A stretch of 64,000 nucleotides of DNA. Source: an uncultured Bryobacteraceae bacterium. GTDB lineage: Bacteria; Acidobacteriota; Terriglobia; Bryobacterales; Bryobacteraceae. Location of the stretch: NCBI GenBank assembly GCA_937924525.1, contig CALDSU010000005.1, positions 248,001 through 312,000 on the forward strand, read 5' to 3'. Position numbers and translations under genes: made by a program. The notes beneath the pieces are model-generated. The model searched no databases and was not told where the DNA came from. It worked only from the letters and a program-made list of their open reading frames with translations. Positions 9,099 to 18,121 of the stretch are shown in pieces; the first letter of the stretch is position 1; the number at the start of each line of letters is the position of its first letter.

Positions 9099-9855
9099 GC
9101 CGGTACATGGCGGTCATCCCGCCGTCCACCACCAACGTCGCGCCGTTGATGAACCGGCTTTCCGGAGACGCCAGAAAGAGGGCGCACGCGGCGATGTCCG
9201 CCGGCTCGCCGAAACGGCCGGCCGGATACAGCGCGCGCAGTTCTTCACGCAGGCGCGGCGCGGCGTCGTACGCCACCCGCGAACTTTCGGTGAGAATCGT
9301 CCCGGGACAAATCGCGTTCGCGCGAATGCCGTATCCACCGTACTGGCGGGCCATCAGCCGCGTCAGGGACACGATGCCGCCCTTGGCCGCGGTGTAGGCG
9401 GCCAGGTGAATGCCGGCCAGCGCGTTGACGCTGCTCAGCGAAATGATCACCCCGTCGCGCCGCCGCATCATCCCCGGCAGGACCTCCCGGCTGAAAAGAA
9501 AGACGCTCTTCAGGCACACCGCCAGCAAGCGGTCCCAGACGGCTTCGCCGATTTCGTGCAAGCGCCCGTCGCCCTGCACCGAGGCGGCATTATTCACCAG
9601 GATATCGACCGCGCCCGCAGCCGCGACGGCGCGCCGGACCTGGCCGGGGTCAGCCACGTCGGCTTCGATCGCGAGGCAAGATCCCCCCGCGGCGCGGATC
9701 TCCGCGGCGGTCTCTTCATTGGCCGGGCCATCGAGGTCAACCGCCGCCACCTGCGCGCCTTCCGCCGCGAAGCGCCGCGCGATCTCCCGGCCGATGCCTT
9801 GCGCCGCGCCGGTCACCAGCGCGCGGCGGCCAGCCAGCAACTTTCCCGTCATCAT
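9064..9855 (-). CDS. SDR family oxidoreductase
   Basis: RRALVTGAAQGIGREIARRF, NNAASVQGDG, YTAAKGGIVSLTR, NAICPGTI. Start set at ATGATG inside ORF 9064-10293. Confidence 0.92.
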   Translation of the reverse strand: MMTGKLLAGRRALVTGAAQGIGREIARRFAAEGAQVAAVDLDGPANEETAAEIRAAGGSCLAIEADVADPGQVRRAVAAAGAVDILVNNAASVQGDGRLHEIGEAVWDRLLAVCLKSVFLFSREVLPGMMRRRDGVIISLSSVNALAGIHLAAYTAAKGGIVSLTRLMARQYGGYGIRANAICPGTILTESSRVAYDAAPRLREELRALYPAGRFGEPADIAACALFLASPESRFINGATLVVDGGMTAMYRLASLDPPDADA

Positions 9856-9875
9856 GGTCGAGACTTGTGAAGGTA

Positions 9876-10295
9876 TCACGGGAGGCTCAACATCACCACT
9901 GCCGCGATGCCGCACGCGATGCCGGCGATTCCGTACGGCCCCACGCGCTCGCGGAAGATCAGCCTGCCCGCCAGCGCCACCAGGAAGATGGTCGCGCCCG
10001 CGATCACCGGGTACACCACGTACCCCGGCGCGCCGTTCGACACCGCGCCCACCAGGCAGGCTTGGCCGAGGAGACTCATCAGCGCCATGGCCGCGCCAAT
10101 GACCGCCTCGCGCAAGTAGGGGCGCGACACCCGCCGCGCGCTCATCGCGAGCGCCAACAGGAAACCACAGCCGTACCACGCCGCCAGGTAATGGCTGCTG
10201 TAGCGCACGCCCAGTCCCGCTTCGGCCAGCACCTTGGCGCCCAGCAGCGCGAATCCGTTGGCGGTCATCGCGGCCAGCATCAGGCGGAACCACAT
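9876..10295 (-). CDS. EamA/DMT-type half-size transporter (second of pair)
   Basis: 139 aa, about 4-5 hydrophobic segments, ending IFRERVGPYGIAGIACGIAAVVMLSLP. Confidence 0.7.
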   Translation of the reverse strand: MWFRLMLAAMTANGFALLGAKVLAEAGLGVRYSSHYLAAWYGCGFLLALAMSARRVSRPYLREAVIGAAMALMSLLGQACLVGAVSNGAPGYVVYPVIAGATIFLVALAGRLIFRERVGPYGIAGIACGIAAVVMLSLP

Positions 10296-10296
10296 C

Positions 10297-10740
10297 TTAG
10301 CGCCCCCGCTCCTGGAGCGTCTTGTCCTTCCACACCAGCAGTATCGCCATCAGGATGGCCACGAGCGCCAAGCCCTTGCGCGGATTCAGCCGCTCCCCGA
10401 ACACCCACAGCGAAATCAGGGTGGGAATGCCATAAGACAAGCTCAGCATCAGCCAACTTGTGGCCAAGCTGCCGTGCCGGATGCCCATCTGAAACGTCAG
10501 CACCGCCAGCGCCGCGCACGCCGCGCTCGGCACGGCGATCCGCCACACCTCCCAGGGAATGGCGGGCGCCGGACCCCCCTGGCGGGCGAGCAGCGCGTAG
10601 GCGAACAAGGCGGACCAGCCAAACAGGAGAAAGTTGATCACCACCGGCCGGCAATGCCTCGTATCCGCCATCTTGTGCAGAATCCCCAGCATGGTGTAAC
10701 AGCCCAGCGTGCCCAGCAGGTAAAGGTATCCGAGTTCCAT
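10297..10740 (-). CDS. EamA/DMT-type half-size transporter (first of pair)
   Basis: 147 aa, about 5 hydrophobic segments, VFGERLNPRKGLALVAILMAILLVW EamA C-terminal motif. Confidence 0.72.
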   Translation of the reverse strand: MELGYLYLLGTLGCYTMLGILHKMADTRHCRPVVINFLLFGWSALFAYALLARQGGPAPAIPWEVWRIAVPSAACAALAVLTFQMGIRHGSLATSWLMLSLSYGIPTLISLWVFGERLNPRKGLALVAILMAILLVWKDKTLQERGR

Positions 10741-10741
10741 A

Positions 10742-13700
10742 TCAGAAGACCGCTTTCACCTGCACTCTGCCGCGCGGGGGCAGCCGCACTTCCTGGACGG
10801 ATGGCGCGTCCTGCCCGCCGATGGTGACGGCGCGGGGCGTGCGTGGCAGCCGGAGAATCACCTCGCGCGCCGAAAAACCGGGAGCGAAGTCCACCGTGAC
10901 CTCGATGGCGTCCCGCGCCGCCCTCGCCTCCAGCGAGACTTTTCCGAAAAAAGTGGCCGCGTCGCGGAACGCGATCCGCTTCGCCGGCTCAAACCAGTGC
11001 GGCGGGACTCCGTCCAGCAAACGCAGCGTATCCTGGGCGGGCTGTTCCACGGTCTCGCGCACCAGGGCCATGCGCAGCAACTGCAAAGTCATGCCCGGAC
11101 CGGCCGAGAGCGGTTCCCCTTCGCACATTTGGGCGCCGGTGAAACCCCAGTTCCAGTGGAAATACCAATACCAGAGGAAGCGCTGCGTCTCCCGCCACAG
11201 GGCGGCGTTGTCCGAACGCAACGGCCAGATGCCGGCCACTTCCGGAAAACTGTACAGGTTCTCCGACATGCCGTGCGCCAGCACGCCGTACAGCGAAGTC
11301 CAGAAGCGATCCCGCCGTCCGTGTTCGAGCAGGCTCTCGTAATAGCCTTTGCCATAAATCTGGTCCAGGCCTACGGTAAAGCGCACCAACCCCGCCGCGA
11401 TGCCGCCGCGCTGCTCCATGTAGTCGGGAATCCAGCGCGAGCGCGGATCCTCCGGCGGGAACAACTTCACTTCGAGCAGCATCGGCGCGAACAGATTCCA
11501 ATAGTTGCCGAGGAACGACCACGTGTGCGTGGACGGCGTGTCCAGGCCGAGGAACGCGTACGGGGGCTCTTTCTCGCGATACTCCCCGCCCGAGCCGATG
11601 TCGAAGGACATGGGAAGAAACGGCAGCCCGGTCGAGCGGTCCACCAAGCCGTCGGCGAACTCGAGCAGGCGCGTGCGGTAGCGCTCCGCCTCGCGCTCGT
11701 AACGGGCGGCTTTTTCCATCTGGCCCAGCAGCCGGAACGCCAGCGCCGTGTCGCGCAGGCCGCGCCAGCAGGTGGCGTTCGCATAGAAACTGTACGCCGG
11801 CGTGGAAATATCGCCCCCGTAGGCATGGCGGGGCAACAGGCCGGCGTACTTGGCATCGCGGTTCTCCTGCGTGACTTTCAGCGTCCACTCGGCGGCGGCC
11901 TCCAGGTCGGGAGCATGGTTTCGCAGCCAATCCAGGCCGTCCGACAGCCGCGCGATGGTGATCGCGTACCACGGCTCGAGACCGTTGCGGTACTGGTGAT
12001 GGTAATTCTTCTTGTCCATCAACTCGGGCGCCAGCATGGCCGTCAGGATCTGGCGCGCTTCCCGGGGGTAACCGGCCTGGGCGAGCGCCACCGCCGGCCA
12101 TCCTTCCTCGATGCCGAAGTAGGACTCATAGAAATACGCGCCGTAGCGGACCGTTTTTTCCCCGTCCTGGGTAATGATCAGGGACTGCGCCAGCAGGTTC
12201 TTGAAGATCTCATTCAGGTGCGGTTCGGGCAGATCCACCGTCATGCCTTCGGTCAGCTTGCGCCGCCACCAGGCGGTGAACCCGGCCGCGGAGCGCGCGA
12301 ACGAAAAGCCCGACAGTTCGCCGGACGAGCGCACCGGCGCGGACACATCCGGCAGGAAGAAGCGGAGCGTCACCGTCTGCCGCGGGGCCAGGGCGAGCGG
12401 ATATACGAGATGGTTTTCGAGCGGCGTCCCTCGCCATTGGCCCGCGGTTTCCGCCCGTAAGACGACCTCGCCGCCGGCGCGCGTAACGGTGCGGCTCTCC
12501 GGATCCCAGCGGTAGCCGGTGGGTTCCGGCGCGTAGACGAGCGGACTGGAACGCGGACCGGGACTGCGCTGCCCCCGCCGGCGGCCCATCGCCAGCGTAA
12601 ACGCGGTGGTGACCGGCCGGGCCGCGAGGTTGGTGATGGCGACTTCCGCGAGCGCGCCGTAAAACGGGTCGTCCGGTGCCGTGACCAACAGGTCCTGCGT
12701 AAAGCGCACGCCGTCGCGCTCGAGCACGGTGCGCGTCGCCGGCAGGTAGCCGTCGCGGAGGGAGGTCTGCGGCCACGCGAGGCCCGCGCCAAACAGCTCC
12801 GGCGTGGCGCCGGCGGCGGGGGCGAACCACCGGTCTCGCGGCTCGGGCGCGAAGCGGCCTTCGTACTGGAGGAACGTCCCGTTCCAGTTCACGATCCACT
12901 CTTCTTCATCGGCCGGGCGTCCGATCGCGGTCCGGGCGAAGTGCAGCGGCAGCAGGAGCCCGCGCATGGCCTGCAAATCGGGGTTGGTCAAAGTGGCGAA
13001 GCGCGCCTGCAGCAGGTCCGTGCGGGAGTGCTGGAGATCGGCCGCGTACTGCGCTCCCGCGGCGTCGTGAAAGGCATGCAGCCGCGCCGGCGGCCCCCCC
13101 GCCGCCGATCGGGCACGGTACCGCTGCGCCGCGACAGGAAGAAAACGCGCTTCTCCGGGGGAGGCGACCCCGTGAGACTCGACGTCGCGCCACCGCAGGC
13201 CGTCCCACCATTGCGCCGTCAGCGGAGACGTTCCCGCCGGCGCCGCCAAACGATTCAACAGGACGCGAAACGGCCACTCGACTTCCCGCCAGCCATCGCG
13301 GACGCCCTGCCGGCTGGCGGGCGCGGCGGCCAGGTCCGCGCCGGGTTGCATCCAGGCGGGCGCCGGGGGCGGTTCCGGCGGAATGGCGATGCCCGGGGCG
13401 GGCGCGGCTTGTCCGGAGAATCGCGCCTGGATCCCGCGCACGGCGTAAAGACGCTGTCCGGGATCCTTCTGCGCCGGAATCTCCAGCCGCACGCGCAGGC
13501 GCGTGGTCGTGACCGGCGCGAAGCGGTACGTCCAGCGAATCGACCCGAAACCCTGCAAGGGCGCGAGCGCCGCGGCGTCCCGCCGGTCCGCCGTCACGCG
13601 CGCCGCCAGCGGCGTCCACGCTCCGTCGCGCCAGTATTCCAGCCGCTGCCCGTGCGGTTCCGGCTGATACGCACGCCCACCCATCGTGACGTACTCGATG

Positions 13701-13894
13701 GCGAGTTCATCGGCCTGCGCCGGCGCCTCCCAGCAGACTCCCGCATCCACCGGATCGAGCTGCAAGCCCGTGCCCAACACCTCGATCGCGGCGTCGGCAA
13801 ACAGCGGCCGGCTCTGCGGAGTCCAGGTGAATGGCTGCGGCTGCGGCGCGCCGAAGGCCAGAGAGGACAGCAAGACCAGACAGCGGGCGGTCAT
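10742..13894 (-). CDS. secreted large glycoside hydrolase-like protein, (alpha/alpha)6-barrel type
   Basis: Start at MTARCLVLLSSLAFGA (signal peptide) inside ORF 10742-14050; EEGWPAVALAQAGYPREARQILTAML, GLEPWYAITIARLSDGLDWLRNHAPDLEAAAEWTLKV. Confidence 0.6.
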   Translation of the reverse strand: MTARCLVLLSSLAFGAPQPQPFTWTPQSRPLFADAAIEVLGTGLQLDPVDAGVCWEAPAQADELAIEYVTMGGRAYQPEPHGQRLEYWRDGAWTPLAARVTADRRDAAALAPLQGFGSIRWTYRFAPVTTTRLRVRLEIPAQKDPGQRLYAVRGIQARFSGQAAPAPGIAIPPEPPPAPAWMQPGADLAAAPASRQGVRDGWREVEWPFRVLLNRLAAPAGTSPLTAQWWDGLRWRDVESHGVASPGEARFLPVAAQRYRARSAAGGPPARLHAFHDAAGAQYAADLQHSRTDLLQARFATLTNPDLQAMRGLLLPLHFARTAIGRPADEEEWIVNWNGTFLQYEGRFAPEPRDRWFAPAAGATPELFGAGLAWPQTSLRDGYLPATRTVLERDGVRFTQDLLVTAPDDPFYGALAEVAITNLAARPVTTAFTLAMGRRRGQRSPGPRSSPLVYAPEPTGYRWDPESRTVTRAGGEVVLRAETAGQWRGTPLENHLVYPLALAPRQTVTLRFFLPDVSAPVRSSGELSGFSFARSAAGFTAWWRRKLTEGMTVDLPEPHLNEIFKNLLAQSLIITQDGEKTVRYGAYFYESYFGIEEGWPAVALAQAGYPREARQILTAMLAPELMDKKNYHHQYRNGLEPWYAITIARLSDGLDWLRNHAPDLEAAAEWTLKVTQENRDAKYAGLLPRHAYGGDISTPAYSFYANATCWRGLRDTALAFRLLGQMEKAARYEREAERYRTRLLEFADGLVDRSTGLPFLPMSFDIGSGGEYREKEPPYAFLGLDTPSTHTWSFLGNYWNLFAPMLLEVKLFPPEDPRSRWIPDYMEQRGGIAAGLVRFTVGLDQIYGKGYYESLLEHGRRDRFWTSLYGVLAHGMSENLYSFPEVAGIWPLRSDNAALWRETQRFLWYWYFHWNWGFTGAQMCEGEPLSAGPGMTLQLLRMALVRETVEQPAQDTLRLLDGVPPHWFEPAKRIAFRDAATFFGKVSLEARAARDAIEVTVDFAPGFSAREVILRLPRTPRAVTIGGQDAPSVQEVRLPPRGRVQVKAVF

Positions 13895-13991
13895 GGTGAT
13901 TTCTGAATTTGTACCATACCGCCGCACTCCCCAGCGAGACGCTTTGGCTACGGCGCGCGCGGCAGGGGGTTGCGCATCAGTGCGCCATGGG

Positions 13992-14990
13992 CTATCGGGG
14001 TGTTCGCCTCGGGAGGTCGGGGAAGCCGTGAGGCGCGGAGGAACTCCCAATCACCTGCCCGACCTCCACTTCCCCATTGCCCCAAACCGTATGCCGCCCC
14101 ACGCCGGCCCACCTGGCGGCTTCGAGGTAGGGGACGAATTCGGTCAAGTCACCGGCGTACTCGGCTTGTCCGAGGAAGCCGCCGATCGGATGGCGCTGCC
14201 CGGTCCTGCCGCTGCGGCGTTCGGTTTCGATCATCCGGCCTTCCCAGCGGACCAATTCGACCTTGGCCGCGCGCTCGCCCATGGCCCGGAAATCGACCTC
14301 GAGCGGTCCGCGCCCGTAGAGCGCCCGGAGCGTGCTGATCCGGTCGCGGATGCGGCGGAACAGCAGGCCGAAATCCGGACGCGCCACCAGCTCCTGGCCG
14401 GCCTTGAGTTCCGTGGGGGTCACAAACCGCACCCGCAGCCGGCTCACGGCAACGCGCCCTGGATCGTCCAAGACCACCCTGATCGAAGGCAGCGTCTTGG
14501 GCTGGTACAGCATCTCCCCGTCCGACACCAGCGCGCCGGCCTGTTCCTGCTGGTCGAGCGCCTCGACCCGGCGCAGAACCGCCTTGCCCCGCCCCGGTCC
14601 CAGTCCCTCCCGCGCCAGTTGCGCGAAGGTCTGGACGAAATAAGGCGCCACCGGGCGCCGCACATCAAACAAGTGGGCATCAAAATAGAGTCGCGCCCCG
14701 GGCGTCACCGCGCCGCCCAGCCACGACGCGCGGAACACAAAGGGGCGGGGCCAGTCGCGCAGGCCGCTGGGGCCTTCGCCGCGGGCCGCTTGCGGCTCGA
14801 ACACTTGGGCGTAGGGGCAAGACTCGCGGAGTTCACAGTTGGCCACCCCCCGGCACGCGGGTACGCAGGCAAGGCGGCGGAAGATGGTCCCGAACGCCCC
14901 CCGGAGCACATTCCCGGCCTTGCCTGGCGGAAAATACAGAGGGTCGACCGCTTCCAGCCAGAACCGTAGCCGTATCAACGCGAAGTCCAT
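13992..14990 (-). CDS. Cas6-family RAMP protein (CRISPR precrRNA-processing endoribonuclease, PF10040-like)
   Basis: PPGKAGNVLRGAFGTIFRRLACVPACRGVANCELRESCPYAQVFEP, LRDWPRPFVFRA, LRVRFVTPTELKAGQELVARPDFGLLFRRIRDRIS, IGGFLGQAEYAGDLTEFVPYLEAARWAGVGRHTVWGNGEVEV. Confidence 0.82.
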   Translation of the reverse strand: MDFALIRLRFWLEAVDPLYFPPGKAGNVLRGAFGTIFRRLACVPACRGVANCELRESCPYAQVFEPQAARGEGPSGLRDWPRPFVFRASWLGGAVTPGARLYFDAHLFDVRRPVAPYFVQTFAQLAREGLGPGRGKAVLRRVEALDQQEQAGALVSDGEMLYQPKTLPSIRVVLDDPGRVAVSRLRVRFVTPTELKAGQELVARPDFGLLFRRIRDRISTLRALYGRGPLEVDFRAMGERAAKVELVRWEGRMIETERRSGRTGQRHPIGGFLGQAEYAGDLTEFVPYLEAARWAGVGRHTVWGNGEVEVGQVIGSSSAPHGFPDLPRRTPR

Positions 14991-15076
14991 CCCGTGGTTC
15001 CGCCCGAATCCTGGTTGTGCCGCTTCCTTCCAGACGCCTCGGCAAGGCGGCGATTCTCCCGCCAACGCCGGGCTCT

Positions 15077-16147
15077 CTAACCGTGCCGGATCACCAGGAC
15101 GTCTCCGTCCTTGACCACGTAGTCCTTGCCCTCCAGGCGCAGGAGTCCTTTTTCCCGGACTCCGGCATAGCCCCGGTGATCCACCAGCGCCTGCCAGTTC
15201 ACCACCTCGGCGCGGATGAATTTCTTCTCGAAGTCGGTATGGATGGCGCCGGCGGCTTTCACCGCGTGGCTGCCCGCGGGCACGGTCCAGGCGCGCACTT
15301 CCGTTTCGCCGGCGGTCAGGAACGACATCAGGCCGAGCAGCGCGTAGGTAGCCGAGATGATCCGGTTCAGACCGGGCTCGGCCAGGCCGTAGCTCGCCAT
15401 CAGGTCCTGAGCTTCCCCGGGCGACAGTTCGGCCAGTTCGGCTTCAATCTTGCCGCACACCGCGGTCACGGCCGTGCGGGGCCGGGCGGGAAGCGCGGCG
15501 CGAAACTCCGCTTCCTTCTCATGCAGCCGCGGCGCGTCGTCCTCGCCCAGGTTCATCACGTACAACATGGGCTTCTGCGACAGGAATTGAAACCCGCGCA
15601 GCCGCCGGTCGCCTTCGGGGTCGAGCGCCAGCTGGCGGAGCGGCGTATTGGCTTCCAGCAGTTCCTTGCACCGGTGCAGGAGTTCCCACTCGTGGTCGAG
15701 ATCGGCGCTCTTGATCTTCTTGCGGTCTTTCTCGACGCGCTCCAGGCGCTTTTCGACCACCACCAGATCGCTCAGGATCAGCTCGGTTTCCAGGTTGTCG
15801 ATGTCGCGCAGGGGATCGACGTCGCCGAATTCGTGCGGCACGGTTTCGTCGGCGAACACGCGCACCACGTGCGCGAACGCGTCCACCACGCGCAGGCTGG
15901 CCAGGTAGGATCCGTCGCGGAGCGATTCCTTGGAGATCGCCGGCACATCCAGGTACTCGACGGTCGCATGGGTGACTTTGGGCGGCTGGAAGATCGCCGC
16001 CAGGGCCTCCAGGCGGGGGTCCGGCACCCGGGCGACGCCGGTGCGCACGGCCGTGGAGCCGATGCGCGTCTCCTGGTGCACGCCGGTGAGGATGGTAAAT
16101 AGGGAGGTCTTGCCCACCATGGGCAAGCCGATGATTGCGGTCTTCAT
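15077..16147 (-). CDS. ychF: YchF-type GTP/ATP-binding protein
   Basis: MKTAIIGLPMVGKTSLFTILTG; MLYVMNLGED; TGS region RAWTVPAGSHAVKAAGAIHTDFEKKFIRAEVV, DYVVKDGDVLVIRHG. Confidence 0.9.
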   Translation of the reverse strand: MKTAIIGLPMVGKTSLFTILTGVHQETRIGSTAVRTGVARVPDPRLEALAAIFQPPKVTHATVEYLDVPAISKESLRDGSYLASLRVVDAFAHVVRVFADETVPHEFGDVDPLRDIDNLETELILSDLVVVEKRLERVEKDRKKIKSADLDHEWELLHRCKELLEANTPLRQLALDPEGDRRLRGFQFLSQKPMLYVMNLGEDDAPRLHEKEAEFRAALPARPRTAVTAVCGKIEAELAELSPGEAQDLMASYGLAEPGLNRIISATYALLGLMSFLTAGETEVRAWTVPAGSHAVKAAGAIHTDFEKKFIRAEVVNWQALVDHRGYAGVREKGLLRLEGKDYVVKDGDVLVIRHG

Positions 16148-16156
16148 GTTCGTGAT

Positions 16157-17146
16157 CTACAAAGGCACATCTACGTGGAGTAGGATGTCCTCGATGATGC
16201 GGTCGCTCAGATCGGAGCGGCGTTGGGCAAGCGCGGCCTTGGGCGAGACGATGACGCGGTGCGCGCAAACCGGCGCCGCCAGCCGCTTCACATCGTCGGG
16301 CAGCACGTAGTCGCGCCCGTCCACCAGGGCGTGGGCCTGCGCGGCGCGAAACAGCGCCTGGGCGCCCCGGGGACTCACTCCCAGGGCGAGCGCTTCGTGC
16401 CGGCGCGTCTGCTCGACGATCTCGAGCAGGTAGTCTTCGAGCGCGGCATCCACGCGAACTCGGCCGACGGCTTCCTGGAGCGCCAGCACGTCTTCGCCGC
16501 CCAGCACCGGCTCGGGGAAGACCGGCTTGGCCAGAAAGCCGTCGCGCAGGATCGCCCGCTCGCTCTCGCGGCCCGGATAGCCGATGCGGATGCGCATCAG
16601 GAACCGGTCCAGTTGCGACTCGGGAAGCGGATAGGTGCCATGGTGTTCGACGGGATTCTGGGTGGCGATCACCATGAAGGGCCGCGGCAGCGGGTACGAG
16701 CGGCCGTCGATGGTGACCTGGGTTTCATTCATCGCTTCCAGCAGCGCCGATTGCGTCTTCGGCGTGGTCCGGTTGATTTCATCGGCCAGCAGGAAGCTGG
16801 TGAAAATGGGGCCCGGCTTGAACTCGAACGCCTGGGTGCGGGAGTTGTAGACGGTCACCCCCAGCACATCGCTGGGGAGCATGTCGGAAGTAAACTGCAA
16901 GCGGCTGAACGCGCAGGACACGGCACGGGCCAGCGCTTGCGCAAGGGTCGTCTTGCCGACGCCGGGGACGTCCTCAATCAGCAGATGGCCGCGCGCCAGC
17001 AGGCTGGTGAGGGTGAGGGTCACCACCTCCGGCTTGCCCTTCAGCGCCTGGCGGAGCGCATCCCCCAACCGCCGCAGTTGTTCCCGCGCCTGGGCCAAGC
17101 CGGGCGCACTTCGCGCGGGGGCTTCCGTGGTGTCCCGCGTGAGCAT
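16157..17146 (-). CDS. MoxR family AAA+ ATPase
   Basis: GHLLIEDVPGVGKTTLAQALA, FLLADEINRTTPKTQSALLEAMNE, FMVIATQNPVEHHGTYPLPESQLDRF. Confidence 0.95.
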   Translation of the reverse strand: MLTRDTTEAPARSAPGLAQAREQLRRLGDALRQALKGKPEVVTLTLTSLLARGHLLIEDVPGVGKTTLAQALARAVSCAFSRLQFTSDMLPSDVLGVTVYNSRTQAFEFKPGPIFTSFLLADEINRTTPKTQSALLEAMNETQVTIDGRSYPLPRPFMVIATQNPVEHHGTYPLPESQLDRFLMRIRIGYPGRESERAILRDGFLAKPVFPEPVLGGEDVLALQEAVGRVRVDAALEDYLLEIVEQTRRHEALALGVSPRGAQALFRAAQAHALVDGRDYVLPDDVKRLAAPVCAHRVIVSPKAALAQRRSDLSDRIIEDILLHVDVPL

Positions 17147-17178
17147 TCCTCTTCATGGTACTAAAGTGGCCGCCGCGG

Positions 17179-17532
17179 TTACTGATGGTAATAAAAGCGC
17201 TCGGCCACTACCCTGCCGTCCTTCCAGCGCCGGACCGCCACCTGCGCCAGCAGCACACGCGCCCCGTTCTTCAGGGTGAAATCCAGCTCCCATTCCGAGA
17301 ACGTGACGTCACCGTTGACGGCGCTGGCCAGCATCCGGGCGCGATGAAACTCGGCGACCGAATGGAAGAACGCCAGTTCCCGCTCGCGGTTGGGGTCTTT
17401 GCCCGCCGTGGGAGGATCGTTGTTTTCTTGCATGACGACGTCGTCGGCATAGTACTGCTCGAACGCTTCCATCGCCTTTCCTTCCAGCACCGCCTGGTTG
17501 AGGGCGGCATCCAGTTCCGCGACGTTAGCCAT
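17179..17532 (-). CDS. SnoaL/NTF2-like protein
   Basis: MANVAELDAALNQAVLEGKAMEAFEQYYADDVVMQENNDPP, cone-like small protein. Confidence 0.75.
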   Translation of the reverse strand: MANVAELDAALNQAVLEGKAMEAFEQYYADDVVMQENNDPPTAGKDPNRERELAFFHSVAEFHRARMLASAVNGDVTFSEWELDFTLKNGARVLLAQVAVRRWKDGRVVAERFYYHQ

Positions 17533-17550
17533 CTTCTTCTCCTTGACTAG

Positions 17551-17575
17551 TGATGCATTGCCCAATCATCCAATG
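17551..17575. promoter_or_regulatory. candidate MarR operator upstream of the SnoaL-like gene
   Basis: TCATCCAATG (17566-17575), reverse complement of the site at 18088-18097; CATTG...CAATG dyad. Confidence 0.4.
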
Positions 17576-17596
17576 GACCGCAAATCTTTTGCCGGG

Positions 17597-18070
17597 TTAC
17601 GGCGCCTGCCGGACCCGCTCGAGCAGGGCGATCAGGGTGCGCACCTCGTTCGAGCTCAGCAGGGCGAGCGCGGCCTCGGCGCCGGCCGCCACGGGGGCGT
17701 CGAGCGAAGACAACAAGGCATGGCCGGAGTCCGTAAGGTAACAAAACACCTGCCGGCGGTCCTCCTTGCGGCGGCGGCGGACAATCCACTTCTTCTTTTC
17801 GAGGCGGTCCAGCAGGCGGGTGATGCCCGGCGTTTCCTCGATCATCCGGTCGGCGATCTCGAGGGTGGGCAAACCGTCCGGCCCCGCGCCGCGCAGGATG
17901 CGGAGCACGTTGTACTGCTGCAACGTGATGCCCTGGGGCCCGACGACCGCGCTTTGCCGCCGGCGCAGCCGGTCGGCGGTCCGCAGCAAAGCCAGGAAAG
18001 CCTCCTGCTGCGGGGAGGCGAACGGCTTGCGCTGGCGGATCTCCTCCTGCAAGCTGCCGGGCCGGCTCAC
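17597..18070 (-). CDS. MarR family transcriptional regulator
   Basis: LQQYNVLRILRGAGPDGLPTLEIADRMIEETPGITRLLDRLEKKKWIVRRRRKEDRRQVFCYLTDSG. Confidence 0.93.
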   Translation of the reverse strand: MSRPGSLQEEIRQRKPFASPQQEAFLALLRTADRLRRRQSAVVGPQGITLQQYNVLRILRGAGPDGLPTLEIADRMIEETPGITRLLDRLEKKKWIVRRRRKEDRRQVFCYLTDSGHALLSSLDAPVAAGAEAALALLSSNEVRTLIALLERVRQAP

Positions 18071-18087
18071 AGCGTTAGCATACCCGT

Positions 18088-18111
18088 CATTGGATGACTA
18101 ATCAACTAATG
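18088..18111. promoter_or_regulatory. candidate MarR autoregulatory operator
   Basis: CATTGGATGACTAATCAACTAATG imperfect palindrome 17 nt upstream of the MarR start (18070, minus strand). Confidence 0.45.
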
Positions 18112-18121
18112 GGACGGCGGA

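Noticed and set aside
13895-14050. Extended start (TTG) of the large secreted hydrolase, overlapping the cas6-like gene
   Set aside because: The internal ATG at 13894 begins a good signal peptide; the extension overlaps the Cas6 3' end and is not protein-like.
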